A stretch of 36,287 nt of DNA from Spirochaetota bacterium (GCA_031283155.1 JAITCI010000014.1:1-36287), one strand, 5' to 3'; numbered from the stretch's first letter, positions 14,997-24,003 are shown. Numbers and translations: made by a program. The notes: a model not told the origin generated them from the letters alone.

Positions 14997-15401
14997 ATGA
15001 AACAATCCGCGTTCATCTTTCTGCTTGCTTGTTGCGCCGCAGTCTTTGCTTTCTGCTCTCCCAAGCCCCAAGAAAAAGGCGGGGCTCCGGAATTTGGCAA
15101 GGTTGTGGTTTTTGCCACGCTTCAGGAATGGCTGAACGACACGGAAACCCAAACCATCGTTATTGATCTCCGGCGCGATGATGAAATCGTCTCCGGCATG
15201 ATTCCGGGCGCGCGGCATATTCCGGTCGCCAATCTCGAAGCGCGTATCAACGAAATACCCAAAAACGCGCGCATCGTGCTGTACTGCTCAAGCGGGAACC
15301 GCGTAAAAACCGCGCTTCCTGTTTTCGAAGCAAACGGATATACCCTGGTCTATAGTTTTGTGACCATTTCCAACTGGAAAGGCCCTCTCGAATATCCTTG
15401 A
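14997..15401 (+). CDS. Rhodanese-like lipoprotein
   Basis: 134 residues from ATG 14997 (MKQSAFIFLLACCAAVFAFC), with GCGAGG upstream; the longer frame crosses non-coding DNA. A lipobox-like FAFC at about residues 17-20 predicts lipid anchoring. The rhodanese fold follows: TIVIDLRRDDEIVSGMIPGA, HIPVANLEARI, then the active-site loop YCSSGNRVKTAL with the catalytic cysteine. Single-domain exported rhodaneses carry sulfur or handle thiols in the periplasm; the substrate here is unknown. The next gene's TTG start overlaps this stop. Confidence 0.85.
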   Translation: MKQSAFIFLLACCAAVFAFCSPKPQEKGGAPEFGKVVVFATLQEWLNDTETQTIVIDLRRDDEIVSGMIPGARHIPVANLEARINEIPKNARIVLYCSSGNRVKTALPVFEANGYTLVYSFVTISNWKGPLEYP

Positions 15402-16018
15402 AGAATCTCGCTGATCTTCTCCCCTGGGTTCCGGAACTCTTTCGCGATTTTGCGGCGCTGCTTCCGGATGCCGCTGTATGCTCCGGCGAAAAAACGCATA
15501 TCTGGTATATCGGGGAGTGCCGCGCGGATCTGGCGCGCGCCTGTAGCCCGGATGATAACTCTGGCCGGGCAGTTCTGATCGGGGATGATCGCGATGAACT
15601 CTTTGCGGAACGCGAAAAACTGAATTCTGCGTGTATGGGCTTTTTGCGCAATATACATACGCCCGGCTGGAGCAATGGTCTTCCGCGTCCGGCGCAGGCG
15701 ATTGCGGCTTCATTTTGTATATCACGTCTCCAGCCGAATGAGGCTGCGGCTTTTCTGAAAGAGGTATGCGCTTCGCTTGCATCCGGCGGCGTCTTTTTCT
15801 GGATTGATTTTTTTCTTCCGCAAAGTCTTTCCCTGATGGCGCAGTACCAGAAAGCGCTTACCGCCGCGATTGACGAAAATGAGTTCGACGCCCTTCTCCG
15901 CAGCCGGAATTTAATGCTGCTGGAGACAGCGATGCCGCTGCTTGCGGAATCCGGCTTCGGCAATGTGGAGATCCCCTCAAAACGAATGCTCCTCGCGGCT
16001 ATCGCTGCGTATACATAA
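15398..16018 (+). CDS. Possible class I SAM-dependent methyltransferase-like protein
   Basis: 206 residues from TTG 15398-15400, which overlaps the rhodanese stop (TTGA), so translation is coupled. No ATG exists before the conserved part. The middle and end fit a Rossmann methyltransferase: RPAQAIAASFCISRLQPNEA, FLKEVCASLASGGVFFWIDF, and a final LLAESGFGNVEIPSKRMLLA. The N-terminal SAM-binding glycine motif is weak (IWYIGECRADLARA), so the enzyme may be divergent or inactive. The gene ends 6 bp before the convergent glycosyltransferase stop. Confidence 0.45.
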   Translation: MKNLADLLPWVPELFRDFAALLPDAAVCSGEKTHIWYIGECRADLARACSPDDNSGRAVLIGDDRDELFAEREKLNSACMGFLRNIHTPGWSNGLPRPAQAIAASFCISRLQPNEAAAFLKEVCASLASGGVFFWIDFFLPQSLSLMAQYQKALTAAIDENEFDALLRSRNLMLLETAMPLLAESGFGNVEIPSKRMLLAAIAAYT

Positions 16019-16024
16019 TCCTGA

Positions 16025-17131
16025 TCATATACCGATAAGCTCCAAAAAACGGCGCGCGGCTTGTTCCGCCCCATCCAAAAAATACCCGCCTGCCGCATTT
16101 TCCGCGCGCAGTTCCAGCGCGGCTTGCAGACTCTCTTCCCACGCGCCGGCCTCAAAATCCACACGGCGCAGAAAAACCCCGCCGACAGTTTCGCGCACAA
16201 GAGCCTCCAGATACGGAAGCTCCGGAAAATCGCCGCGCTCGGTATACACAAGCGGAACAGTATTCCGCACTGCGTCGCTCACAATACCATACCCAAGTTT
16301 TGTAACAATGATATCGGACGCGGCAGCGAGACTTGCAAAATCCAGTGTCTCCGGCATGAGCGCATTTTCAAGATCCATTCGCATCGGAGAAGGAATAATA
16401 TACCGGATCGTCCCGCGCTTTGCGAGCGCATCGAGGCGCTCACACGCAGCATCGCTTAAATGAAGTTCGCTGAAGCCCAGAAGCGCCGCGCAATCTCCGT
16501 CCCTAAGACCAAGCCGCCGCCGTGCCTCTTCGCGCGAAAAACGCGGAGTGCGCGCGACAAGCGGAATCTTCTCGTGTTTTGGGAAAGCGGAGGGCGGAGG
16601 ACTATGGGGAAGCTCGAAATACATGAACGCGCGCTGATACGTCTCGCGCGCCAGTTCGGCGGCTTCGGCAAAGACGGGATCTGCATCGGCGTAATAATCG
16701 TAGATCCAGTCCCATGAAAAATTTCCCATCCCGATTGCCGGTATGCCCTCGCGGGCGGCAGCCTCAAACGGAATGAAAGGGATATCGCACCAAAGAGCGG
16801 CGGCGGAGCAGCGGCTTAAAAACGCACGCTCGCGCGCAATGATGCGTTCGGCGTGATTAACAAGCGATCTTAACTTTCGCGCCGTCATCGCAAGCGAAAA
16901 ATTTCTGGGATCGCGCTGCACAAGACCAAAATCCACGGCGGCGCTGCGCAGCGAGATATTGGGGAATTCGCTCATCGCATCTTCAAAAAGAAATCGCGGA
17001 GCGCCGCTCACGATAATGATACGCAGATCTGCGCCCGATCGCAGGCGGGCAAGCTGCCGCATCACCTCAAGCGAGCGCACCGCGTGCCCATAGCCATGCG
17101 AGGAGAGATAACAGGCGATAGTGTCCGGCAT
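16025..17131 (-). CDS. GT-B fold glycosyltransferase-like protein
   Basis: 368 residues. The N-terminus IACYLSSHGYGHAVRSLEVM has the G-H-x-x-R/S form found in MurG/GT28-like enzymes and in the glycosyltransferase-like half of plant arabinokinase. A linker with PLVARTPRFSREEARRRLGL leads to a C-terminal domain with LLGFSELHLS, YIIPSPMRMD, and the donor-site-like SDIIVTKLGYGIVSDAVRN. Sugar donor and acceptor cannot be predicted. It follows a signal-peptide protein by 8 bp on the same strand. Confidence 0.75.
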   Translation of the reverse strand: MPDTIACYLSSHGYGHAVRSLEVMRQLARLRSGADLRIIIVSGAPRFLFEDAMSEFPNISLRSAAVDFGLVQRDPRNFSLAMTARKLRSLVNHAERIIARERAFLSRCSAAALWCDIPFIPFEAAAREGIPAIGMGNFSWDWIYDYYADADPVFAEAAELARETYQRAFMYFELPHSPPPSAFPKHEKIPLVARTPRFSREEARRRLGLRDGDCAALLGFSELHLSDAACERLDALAKRGTIRYIIPSPMRMDLENALMPETLDFASLAAASDIIVTKLGYGIVSDAVRNTVPLVYTERGDFPELPYLEALVRETVGGVFLRRVDFEAGAWEESLQAALELRAENAAGGYFLDGAEQAARRFLELIGI

Positions 17132-17139
17132 GGAGTTCC

Positions 17140-17850
17140 TTAGCCGGGGTTTGCCGCAGAGCTGCTCTCTTCCTGTGTTGTTCGCTCGTACATACGAAGC
17201 ATAAGGATGCTGTGCTTCAGATTGCCCGCCATGGTTTGCAACTGAGGAACCTTGCTCGCGGATTTGCCCGGCAGCAGCACGAATACCGTTACCCCTTGCC
17301 GCAGGATCTGCATATCCTCGCGCAGGAGCGCAAGCGCGTTTGCGTCTTTCTTTTGCATGGCAGCCTCAAATTCACCGCGCCAGCGGCTCATCAGGCGATC
17401 ATAGGCGGGCGAAAAATTCTCAAAGGAGCCAAATTCCTCGATTGTCACCGTATATTTGGCGAAAAAATCCTTGGTATACTCAGGATAGGTACGCTGCATC
17501 TCTTCCATGGTCTGTTTGAGCTGCGTAATCTTCGCGATATTTTCAAGGTTCCTGTAGTACAGACTCTGTGCAAGCCGCTCGCCCGGACGCTTATATGCCA
17601 CATAAGAAACCACAGCAGGCGTAAATTGACGCATCGCCCCCTCAGTCTCGGCATACTTGCCCGCATCGCCCTTGAAAATATATTCCATGAGCGAAAGACG
17701 CCAGGAATCGCTCTCGGCAATGTACCGGTCCTCGACCGCGCGCGGACTTGTGTCGGCCTCAGGTTGCTCCGCCGCCTGTGCCGAAAGAACCGCCGCAAAT
17801 CCCAAAAGAAGGATTAAGGGTAAAAACAGGAAAAAAACCACTCTCCGCAT
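17140..17850 (-). CDS. Exported alpha-helical protein of unknown function
   Basis: 236 residues from ATG 17848-17850 (MRRVVFFLFLPLILLLGFAA), chosen because GGAGG is 8 bp upstream; the ATG 15 bp earlier overlaps that site. The signal peptide probably ends at ..VLSAQA. The mature part is mostly helical and charged, with no motif I know. It is upstream of and nearly touches the glycosyltransferase gene, suggesting a two-gene operon. Confidence 0.7.
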   Translation of the reverse strand: MRRVVFFLFLPLILLLGFAAVLSAQAAEQPEADTSPRAVEDRYIAESDSWRLSLMEYIFKGDAGKYAETEGAMRQFTPAVVSYVAYKRPGERLAQSLYYRNLENIAKITQLKQTMEEMQRTYPEYTKDFFAKYTVTIEEFGSFENFSPAYDRLMSRWRGEFEAAMQKKDANALALLREDMQILRQGVTVFVLLPGKSASKVPQLQTMAGNLKHSILMLRMYERTTQEESSSAANPG

Positions 17851-17946
17851 TCTTGCCACCTCCATGTGCAGAATACTCTGCGATGAACCTCCATGTCCAC
17901 CGCATTTAACGCCTTATTCAGGCTATCGGAAGATTCCGCACAAAAT

Positions 17947-17975
17947 TTTATATATCTTTGATATTGTGCTATCTT
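17947..17975 (+). promoter_or_regulatory. Candidate promoter of the 18071 gene
   Basis: TTTATA (17947-17952), a 17-bp spacer, then TATCTT (17970-17975) preceded by TGC. A hairpin GGATTTT-TGCCGG-AAAATCC follows at 18001-18020 in the leader. Confidence 0.45.
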
Positions 17976-18070
17976 TGGGAATGTGCAAAAAAATTTTCAT
18001 GGATTTTTGCCGGAAAATCCGACAATAATAAGAGGCAATACGCCCGCACAACCTGTAAAAGCTGGTATGT

Positions 18071-19240
18071 ATGGAACAACTCGGTAAAACGAACACAACT
18101 GGCAGCGGACAGTACATCAATCTTCCCATGCGCCTGTATCTGACCGGCCTTGGCGTAAGTTCAATGCGCGACAAAACAGGCCTGGAACGAAAACTGGACG
18201 CTACAAGCAACTCCCTGCCATCCATCGCGACCGGACGGGTACTCGCGAGTTCGCTCAAGGAATATGTCATATCCAGCCGCGTCAATCAGATTGAAATTGT
18301 CCAGGATGATCTGACTATCAACAAAAATGATCTCATCGACACTACCAAACTTATCGTCTATTCCCTGCTGTACCGCCTGTTCCCGATTGATCTTTTGGTG
18401 ATCCTGAAACAGCGCGGCCTGACCTTTCCTTATGCCGACGCGCGCAGCGAACAAAACTGGACTGCGGCCAATCCCAAAGAGTACCACCAGCTCAAGCTCG
18501 ACATTTTTAACGCAGCCAAAAGCATTTTGGTCCGGGATCGGCAATCGACCGAAAAAAACGCATATTACAAACAAAAATCCGCCGCTTCCGTTGCTGTCAA
18601 ACTCCTGAATATGGTTCCGATACGCATTTACCGCGCCCTTCTCAGTTCCAGGGGGGGATCTACGCGGGATATTATAGTTGAGAGTACTGTTGCGCTCATT
18701 GATAAGTACCTCAGCCGAACCTTTGTGAGCGATTGTCTCTCCGGCGCTTTCCTCGAGTGGGTGGAATGTCTGGATAAGGTAAATCGCAAGCGCATCTTCA
18801 GCCTCTGGCGCGCCGAATATGAGGAGACAAACCGCCGCGGCTGCCCGATTGACAATATCCAGAAGGGTCTCGAAGAAGAAAGCCCCTATCGCGAAGAAAT
18901 ACTGGACTTTGTGAACAGCCATGATCTTGCGCTCAAGATCAACTGGAAATTCGGAAGCGGTCAGCAAAATTCACGGGCGGGCGACTTAAACAGCGCAAGC
19001 GTCCTGCGGATTCGCCTCTCCGGCAAAGGACAGTTTGGCGACTGGATGCGCAAGACAATCCAGACACAGCTTTTAACGCAGCCTGCTCCGCCGGATAAAA
19101 AATCTCCCGTATTCGGATATACACAATCGCTCAGAGCAGTTTGTCAAAGCCAGGCCATGGCGGTGTTCATGCAAAGTTTCGAAAACAAAGAGCGGGATGA
19201 AACGGTGTTGAGTTTCAGTATGCACATCGCGCCGATATAA
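18071..19240 (+). CDS. Hypothetical cytoplasmic protein
   Basis: 389 residues without a signal peptide or membrane segment; not recognised. The middle is helical and basic (..VAVKLLNMVPIRIYRALLSS.., ..CLDKVNRKRIFSLWRAEYEE..). ATG 18071 is used; the ribosome site is weak (a TGTAAAAG stretch). A TGC-TATCTT promoter is upstream. It stands alone, convergent with the rubredoxin gene. The reading frame is long and its composition resembles its neighbours, so it is very probably real. Confidence 0.65.
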   Translation: MEQLGKTNTTGSGQYINLPMRLYLTGLGVSSMRDKTGLERKLDATSNSLPSIATGRVLASSLKEYVISSRVNQIEIVQDDLTINKNDLIDTTKLIVYSLLYRLFPIDLLVILKQRGLTFPYADARSEQNWTAANPKEYHQLKLDIFNAAKSILVRDRQSTEKNAYYKQKSAASVAVKLLNMVPIRIYRALLSSRGGSTRDIIVESTVALIDKYLSRTFVSDCLSGAFLEWVECLDKVNRKRIFSLWRAEYEETNRRGCPIDNIQKGLEEESPYREEILDFVNSHDLALKINWKFGSGQQNSRAGDLNSASVLRIRLSGKGQFGDWMRKTIQTQLLTQPAPPDKKSPVFGYTQSLRAVCQSQAMAVFMQSFENKERDETVLSFSMHIAPI

Positions 19241-19312
19241 GAGCGCCGAATTTACAGCGCCGCCGCATCCGGACTGCGGAAAGCGCATGATCGCGTATTC
19301 CGCCAATATAAT

Positions 19313-19453
19313 TCAGGCGATTTCGCTGAACATTTCTGCGGCAGCGCCGCACTCAGGGCAAATCCATCCGCCGGGCAGTTTATCAAACGGGACTCCATTA
19401 TTCTCGGCGGGATCATAGATATAGCCGCAAATCGTGCATTCCCATGTTTGCAT
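19313..19453 (-). CDS. Rubredoxin
   Basis: A 46-residue protein from ATG 19451-19453, with GAGGAG 6 bp upstream. It starts MQTWECTICGYIYDPAENNG and ends PGGWICPECGAAAEMFSEIA. The two C-x-x-C-G knuckles (C6/C9 and C32/C35) and the Y-x-Y-D-P and W-x-C-P motifs make a complete one-iron rubredoxin, slightly shorter than the usual 52-54. It carries single electrons in anaerobes, often to rubrerythrin or oxygen reductases. It lies 96 bp downstream of the NAD synthetase gene on the same strand, so it may be the last gene of the chemoreceptor-nadE transcript. Confidence 0.93.
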   Translation of the reverse strand: MQTWECTICGYIYDPAENNGVPFDKLPGGWICPECGAAAEMFSEIA

Positions 19454-19549
19454 CGTGGTCTCCTCTGTACATCACAATAATCCGGACAGCACATCCATGT
19501 ACTAGTTTAATTACTGACGACGAAATTATGAAATATTTTCCCGAAAATT

Positions 19550-21262
19550 CTACGCAAAATCTTCCGGGAACAGGACAGTTCGCGCCGCGAGCGGGACCTG
19601 CCGGGGAGAATAGAGCGCCGTATGCGTGAGATGCAGCATGGGCGGCGCCTGCCTTCGCTTATATTCGCTGCGCTCCACCAGCGCAATGATGGAGCGGACA
19701 AGCCCGGCGTCAATTCCGCGCGCCGCAATGTTTTTTACGTCATAACCGCACTCGAGATAGAATCTGAGAATCTCATCAAGTACCTCGTAGGGAGGAAGCG
19801 AATCCGAATCGAGCTGCCCGGGCGCGAGTTCGGCGGAGGGCGGTTTTGCGATGATTGCCTCGGGAATGATCGTATGCTCGCGGTTGATCCAGCGCGCAAG
19901 CGTATAGAGTTCGGTTTTATAAATATCCGCAATCACGGAAAACGCGCCGTTCGTATCGCCGTAGAGCGTACAGTAACCCGTCATCGCTTCACTCTTATTG
20001 CCTGTGTTCAGGAGCAGCCAGGAAAATTTATTGGCGAGCGTCATCAGGAGTGTCCCGCGAATGCGCGCCTGCAAATTTTGCTCGGCCAGGCCGCTTTCGG
20101 TTCCCGCAAAGAGCGCCGCGAGTTCCCCGGAAAAAGCGCCGACTATCGGTTCTATCGGCAGCGTTTCCAGGCGAATCCCGAGGGTGCGCGCGAGGGCGGC
20201 CGCGTCGTCGACGCTCCCGCCGGACGAAAAGCGCGAGGGCATGGATACGCCCACAGTGTTCTCCACGCCAAGCGCGTCCGCCGCAAAAACCGCAAGCATC
20301 GCGGAATCCAAACCGCCCGACAAACCGATTACTGCGGTTGTAAACCCGGACTTTCGGACATATTCGCGCAGACCAAATACGCACGCCGCATAGAGTTCGG
20401 CGCGGTTTTCATCCGAGCCGTCGCCTTTGCCCCGCATCAACCCCGCGCTGATATGCGGCGAGCTGTCATCCCGCTCGCAGCGCGGGACAGGACCATTGTA
20501 TACCAGCCCCACACCTTCCGCGCCCTCGACGACAATATCCGTTTTATTGACGGTATCCACAATACGGAGTTCCTCCGCAAAACGCGCGCATACCATGACT
20601 TCCTTCCCGGGGAAGGCCGCGATGCTGCCGCCGTCAAAGATGTATTCCCCATTGCCGCCGGTCAAATCGACCATAATACATGGGCAATGAGCAGTCTGCG
20701 CAAGCAGCTCAGCCAGGGGGATTTTGCGAATCCCCCTGTAAAATGGCGTCGCCGCCGGCACAATCACCAGGCTTGTTCCCGGCGGAAAATCTTTTTTTCT
20801 GACTGGAGGCGCATCGAATCCTCCCCGCGCATAGAACGCGATCTTCTCCCCTGCGTACTCCCAGCCGGAAACGCTGGGGTTCTCCCCGGCGGTAAAATAC
20901 CGATCTTCATGCAAAAAGGGATGCGCCCCAATATACCGCTTATCCACACGATGCCGGATCTGCCCATCGGCCAATACCAGCGCGGCATTATAGAGATTTT
21001 CATTGTCAAGATACGGCGCTCCAAGCACCAGAGGGATCCTGCCTGCTGCCGCGGCAAGTTCGTCAATCGCGCTCATGCAGGCTTGCACAACAGCGGATCG
21101 CGCCAAAAGATCAAACGCAGGACAGCCAATGAGCGCGAGCTCCGGGAATACAACCAATTCCGCGCCCGCCTCCTGCGCGCGCGAATACATCTCAAGGATG
21201 CGCGCCGTATTGCGCGGGATATCGCCGATCACAGGATTCATTTGCGCAAGAGCGATTCTCAT
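19550..21262 (-). CDS. nadE: NAD+ synthetase, long (glutaminase-fused) form with an apparently altered glutaminase site
   Basis: 570 residues: an N-terminal nitrilase-like domain (about 1-250) and a C-terminal synthetase domain. The synthetase part is intact: GLSGGLDSAMLAVFAADALG (PP-loop), LLLNTGNKSEAMTGYCTLYG, AIIAKPPSAELAPGQLDSDS. In the nitrilase part the Glu (FPELAL, E41) and Lys (VDKRYIGAHPF, K108) are present. Where the nucleophile motif ICED(L/I)W should be, the protein reads IAFYARGGFD (141-150), with no cysteine. The enzyme probably uses free ammonia, or another cysteine (HCPC, about 192-195) has a role. Its ATG overlaps the chemoreceptor stop by 4 bp. Confidence 0.92.
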   Translation of the reverse strand: MRIALAQMNPVIGDIPRNTARILEMYSRAQEAGAELVVFPELALIGCPAFDLLARSAVVQACMSAIDELAAAAGRIPLVLGAPYLDNENLYNAALVLADGQIRHRVDKRYIGAHPFLHEDRYFTAGENPSVSGWEYAGEKIAFYARGGFDAPPVRKKDFPPGTSLVIVPAATPFYRGIRKIPLAELLAQTAHCPCIMVDLTGGNGEYIFDGGSIAAFPGKEVMVCARFAEELRIVDTVNKTDIVVEGAEGVGLVYNGPVPRCERDDSSPHISAGLMRGKGDGSDENRAELYAACVFGLREYVRKSGFTTAVIGLSGGLDSAMLAVFAADALGVENTVGVSMPSRFSSGGSVDDAAALARTLGIRLETLPIEPIVGAFSGELAALFAGTESGLAEQNLQARIRGTLLMTLANKFSWLLLNTGNKSEAMTGYCTLYGDTNGAFSVIADIYKTELYTLARWINREHTIIPEAIIAKPPSAELAPGQLDSDSLPPYEVLDEILRFYLECGYDVKNIAARGIDAGLVRSIIALVERSEYKRRQAPPMLHLTHTALYSPRQVPLAARTVLFPEDFA

Positions 21263-23100
21263 GGATGCTCCGAACCGAAAATATAGTCGTTGATCAACTG
21301 CACATCCTTCATCATCTCGTCAGAATGTCTGTGCAGCTTTTGGGAATTTTCGTTACTGCTTTTGGAGTTCACGATATTCCCCTGAATCACCTTCGCCATT
21401 TCCATAACGCTGTTTTTGATATGCTCTATCCCCCTGGCTTGCTCGCCCGAGGCATGGGCGATCTCAGCGATGATCTGCTTCGTTTTATGCGTTTGCTCAA
21501 CAACCAAATCAATGCTCTTTCCGGTTTCCCTGGACATTTCCATACCATCACGAACCTTACTGATCGTTTCTTCTATCATTTCCGCAGTCCGCCTGGAGGC
21601 GTCTGCGGAACGCATCGAAAGGCCGCGCACCTCGTCGGCCACCACCGCAAAACCCGCGCCTACCTCACCCGCGCGCGCAGCCTCCACTGCGGCATTCAGC
21701 GAAAGCAGATTTGTCTGAAATGCTATTTCGTCAATGGTCTTGATTATCTTGTAGGTTTCATTGCTTGCCTGCACAATCTCCTGATTCGCGGCAAGGGATC
21801 GCTGCATCGCCCTGTGGGTATCGTCAACTGCCTGCGCCGCATTTTCAGTAATTGTATTCGCCTGGACTGCGTTATCGGCATTGCTCCTGATCGTCGAGGA
21901 TATCTCTTCAAGAGCTGCGGAAATATTCTCGGAGGCTTCCGCCTGTATGCCTGTGCCCGCCGAGAGGAGCTGCCCCCTCTCTTCAACCTGCGATGCGGAT
22001 TCCCGGACGTCGTCTATGGCAGTGGAGAGCCTGCCAAAGATTTTCTGCATGGTACCCACAATACGCCTTATGATGAAGTTAAGAACAACAATAATCAGTA
22101 TCAGGACGACGCCCATGCCCACAAGGGAAAAGAGGATCATTTCATTCACGCCTCTGAAAACCTCCGAGCGCGGCGCAGAAACAATCAGGCCCCACCTCTG
22201 TTCGCTGAGTCCAAAATGAACAGGGACAAATACCGATATCGCATTTTCCTGAATGACGTCCGACCAGCGTGCCACGATGAGAGGCGAATCTTTCCGTAAA
22301 GACTCTTTCACCTGAAGCATAAATGGAGAATCGCCTATATCTTTGGTAAGCAGCGCGGTATTCGGGTGGCTTGCCCAGGTGTAATTTTCGGCGATCACCA
22401 CAAGACGCCCGCGCTTAAATGGGCGAATATTGCCCACAACATCGTTCAGAACCGTGAGCGGGAGATCCACCCCCGTAACGCCCACAAAATCGCCGCTCTC
22501 GGTATAAAAAGGCGCGGAGAGACTGACCATCAATAATCCCGCGGCTTCCGAATCAGCGTAAGGTTCGGTTATCGTGGGCTTGCCGCTTTCGCGCGCCATC
22601 CAGTAAAATTCGGTTCCCTCTTCCTTTTTGTCGTTGGGATCCGGTATGGCGGTAGGGATAAACTCGAGTCCATCTTTTCCCCGGACCCAAAATACCGAAA
22701 AACGGCCTTTACATTCGCTGTATTCCCAATCGCGCGCGTACTCATTGTCGCGCCCGTCATACAGAAAGGGTTCCGTATCTACCCAGACGCCGGAAAGATT
22801 TTTGTCATGGAGGTACCCGGCAATCATGGTGGACACCTGTTTGCGGGAATATCCGTTGATATTTTTGACAGCCACTCCCATAAATCCGGCCATGCTGCCT
22901 GCCGTCATCAAAGCCGGGTCGAGTGTATTTTGCACCTGCCATGAGTAATTGGACGCGATGCTGCACAGATAATCTTCCGCCATTTTTTTTTCGCGCGTAT
23001 ATGTACTCCCGATGGTAATGCCAAAAACCGCCAGAAAACACGTTGCTGTCACCAGGACAACAGGATACAGAATACGCCTGCGAAGTCCAAAATTGTGCAT
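21259..23100 (-). CDS. Methyl-accepting chemotaxis protein with dCache ligand domain
   Basis: 613 residues. TM1 is at about 10-31. A periplasmic double-Cache sensor spans about 35-310 (WVDTEPFLYDGRDNEYARDW, VTGVDLPLTVLNDVVG), and TM2 is at about 323-345. I see no clear HAMP domain; the chain passes quickly into the signalling coiled coil. The hairpin tip is canonical (IDEIAFQTNLLSLNAAVEAA, then RAGEVGAGFAVVADEVRGLS). The dCache fold binds amino acids or other small molecules; which one is unknown. ATG 23098-23100 has GGGAGG upstream. It is the first gene of a chemoreceptor-nadE-(rubredoxin) operon. Confidence 0.95.
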   Translation of the reverse strand: MHNFGLRRRILYPVVLVTATCFLAVFGITIGSTYTREKKMAEDYLCSIASNYSWQVQNTLDPALMTAGSMAGFMGVAVKNINGYSRKQVSTMIAGYLHDKNLSGVWVDTEPFLYDGRDNEYARDWEYSECKGRFSVFWVRGKDGLEFIPTAIPDPNDKKEEGTEFYWMARESGKPTITEPYADSEAAGLLMVSLSAPFYTESGDFVGVTGVDLPLTVLNDVVGNIRPFKRGRLVVIAENYTWASHPNTALLTKDIGDSPFMLQVKESLRKDSPLIVARWSDVIQENAISVFVPVHFGLSEQRWGLIVSAPRSEVFRGVNEMILFSLVGMGVVLILIIVVLNFIIRRIVGTMQKIFGRLSTAIDDVRESASQVEERGQLLSAGTGIQAEASENISAALEEISSTIRSNADNAVQANTITENAAQAVDDTHRAMQRSLAANQEIVQASNETYKIIKTIDEIAFQTNLLSLNAAVEAARAGEVGAGFAVVADEVRGLSMRSADASRRTAEMIEETISKVRDGMEMSRETGKSIDLVVEQTHKTKQIIAEIAHASGEQARGIEHIKNSVMEMAKVIQGNIVNSKSSNENSQKLHRHSDEMMKDVQLINDYIFGSEHP

Positions 23101-23128
23101 ATCGCCTCCCGCTTTGGATACATACCTG

Positions 23129-23137
23129 AATATAGCA
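23129..23137 (-). promoter_or_regulatory. Candidate extended -10 (TGC-TATATT) for the chemoreceptor gene
   Basis: The minus strand reads TGCTATATT 29 bp upstream of the ATG. No good -35 lies at 16-18 bp. It is in the 84-bp divergent gap with the RNA methylase gene. Confidence 0.4.
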
Positions 23138-23184
23138 AAACATCGTTATTTTTATTCCGTGATTATTAAAAACAGGAGTCCGCA

Positions 23185-24003
23185 GTGATCACAAGCGCCT
23201 CCAACCCGCGGATAAAAGCGCTCCGCGCTCTTTCTGAACCGCGCGAACGCCGCCGGGCAGGACTCTGCCTCATTGAAGGGCAGGACGAAATTCGTTTTGC
23301 CTTTACTGCGGGCACGGAGATACAAACGCTTTTTTACGCCAAAATGAGCAAATCCTTCTCCGAAAACAACGCGCTTATGGTTAAAATATGTGCCGCCGGA
23401 GCGGAATGTACTGAACTCTCGCCGGATATTCTCGCGCGGATCGCGTACCGCGAACACCCCGACGCCCTGCTGGCTATCGCGAAATCGCCTCCGGTGAGCC
23501 TCGCCGATCTTGAGAAGAGACTGCCGCCGACGCCAAATCATACGCTCGTGATCCTTGCCGACGTTGAAAAACCCGGGAATATCGGTGCCGCCCTGCGGTC
23601 GCTGGACGCAGCGGGGTATGACGGGCTTATCGCTGCATCCTGCCAAACTGATCTCTTTAATCCAAATGTTATTCGCGCAAGCCGGGGCTCTGTTTTTACG
23701 GTTCCGGCTGCGGAATGCGAAACCGAAGAGGCATTAACCTGGCTTAAAAAACAGAACTATGTCATTTTCGCGCTGCATCCCGGCGCGGGTAAAGCATATT
23801 ACAATTACGATTATCGTCAGCATCAAACAAATAATACGGCATTTGTATTCGGGGCGGAGCATGAGGGCTTAAGCTCGGTATGGCTGCAGTCTGCGGATAT
23901 TCAGCTCGCCATTCCGATGTTCGGTGCTGTAAATTCACTGAATATCGCGCAGGCTGTCACCCTTGCGCTCTACGAAAAGCGCCGCGCGGACGCCTTTCCA
24001 TGA
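23185..24003 (+). CDS. TrmH/SpoU-family RNA 2'-O-methyltransferase
   Basis: 272 residues from GTG 23185, with CAGGAG upstream. It has an N-terminal substrate-binding domain (ITSASNPRIKALRALSEPRE, LCLIEGQDEIRFAF) and a SPOUT knot domain with the three motifs: DVEKPGNIGAALRSLDAAGY, VFGAEHEGLSS and IPMFGAVNSLNIAQAVTLAL. The last supplies the knotted SAM site. Members methylate the ribose of tRNA or 23S rRNA; this form resembles the rRNA (RlmB/TsnR-like) branch, but the target is not certain. hisI follows 20 bp later. Confidence 0.9.
   Translation: MITSASNPRIKALRALSEPRERRRAGLCLIEGQDEIRFAFTAGTEIQTLFYAKMSKSFSENNALMVKICAAGAECTELSPDILARIAYREHPDALLAIAKSPPVSLADLEKRLPPTPNHTLVILADVEKPGNIGAALRSLDAAGYDGLIAASCQTDLFNPNVIRASRGSVFTVPAAECETEEALTWLKKQNYVIFALHPGAGKAYYNYDYRQHQTNNTAFVFGAEHEGLSSVWLQSADIQLAIPMFGAVNSLNIAQAVTLALYEKRRADAFP

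Noticed and set aside
18001-18020. Hairpin GGATTTT-N6-AAAATCC as a terminator
   Set aside because: The stem is A/T-rich and no T-run follows it on the plus strand; it lies in the leader of the 18071 gene.
19622-21286. Long open frame (about 550 codons) antisense to nadE
   Set aside because: It is a shadow of a biased-codon gene. The peptide is rich in Arg/His/Gly with no domain, and the other strand encodes a full NadE.
21265-22299. Long open frame antisense to the chemoreceptor gene
   Set aside because: Shadow frame. The opposite strand has clear dCache and chemoreceptor signalling motifs.
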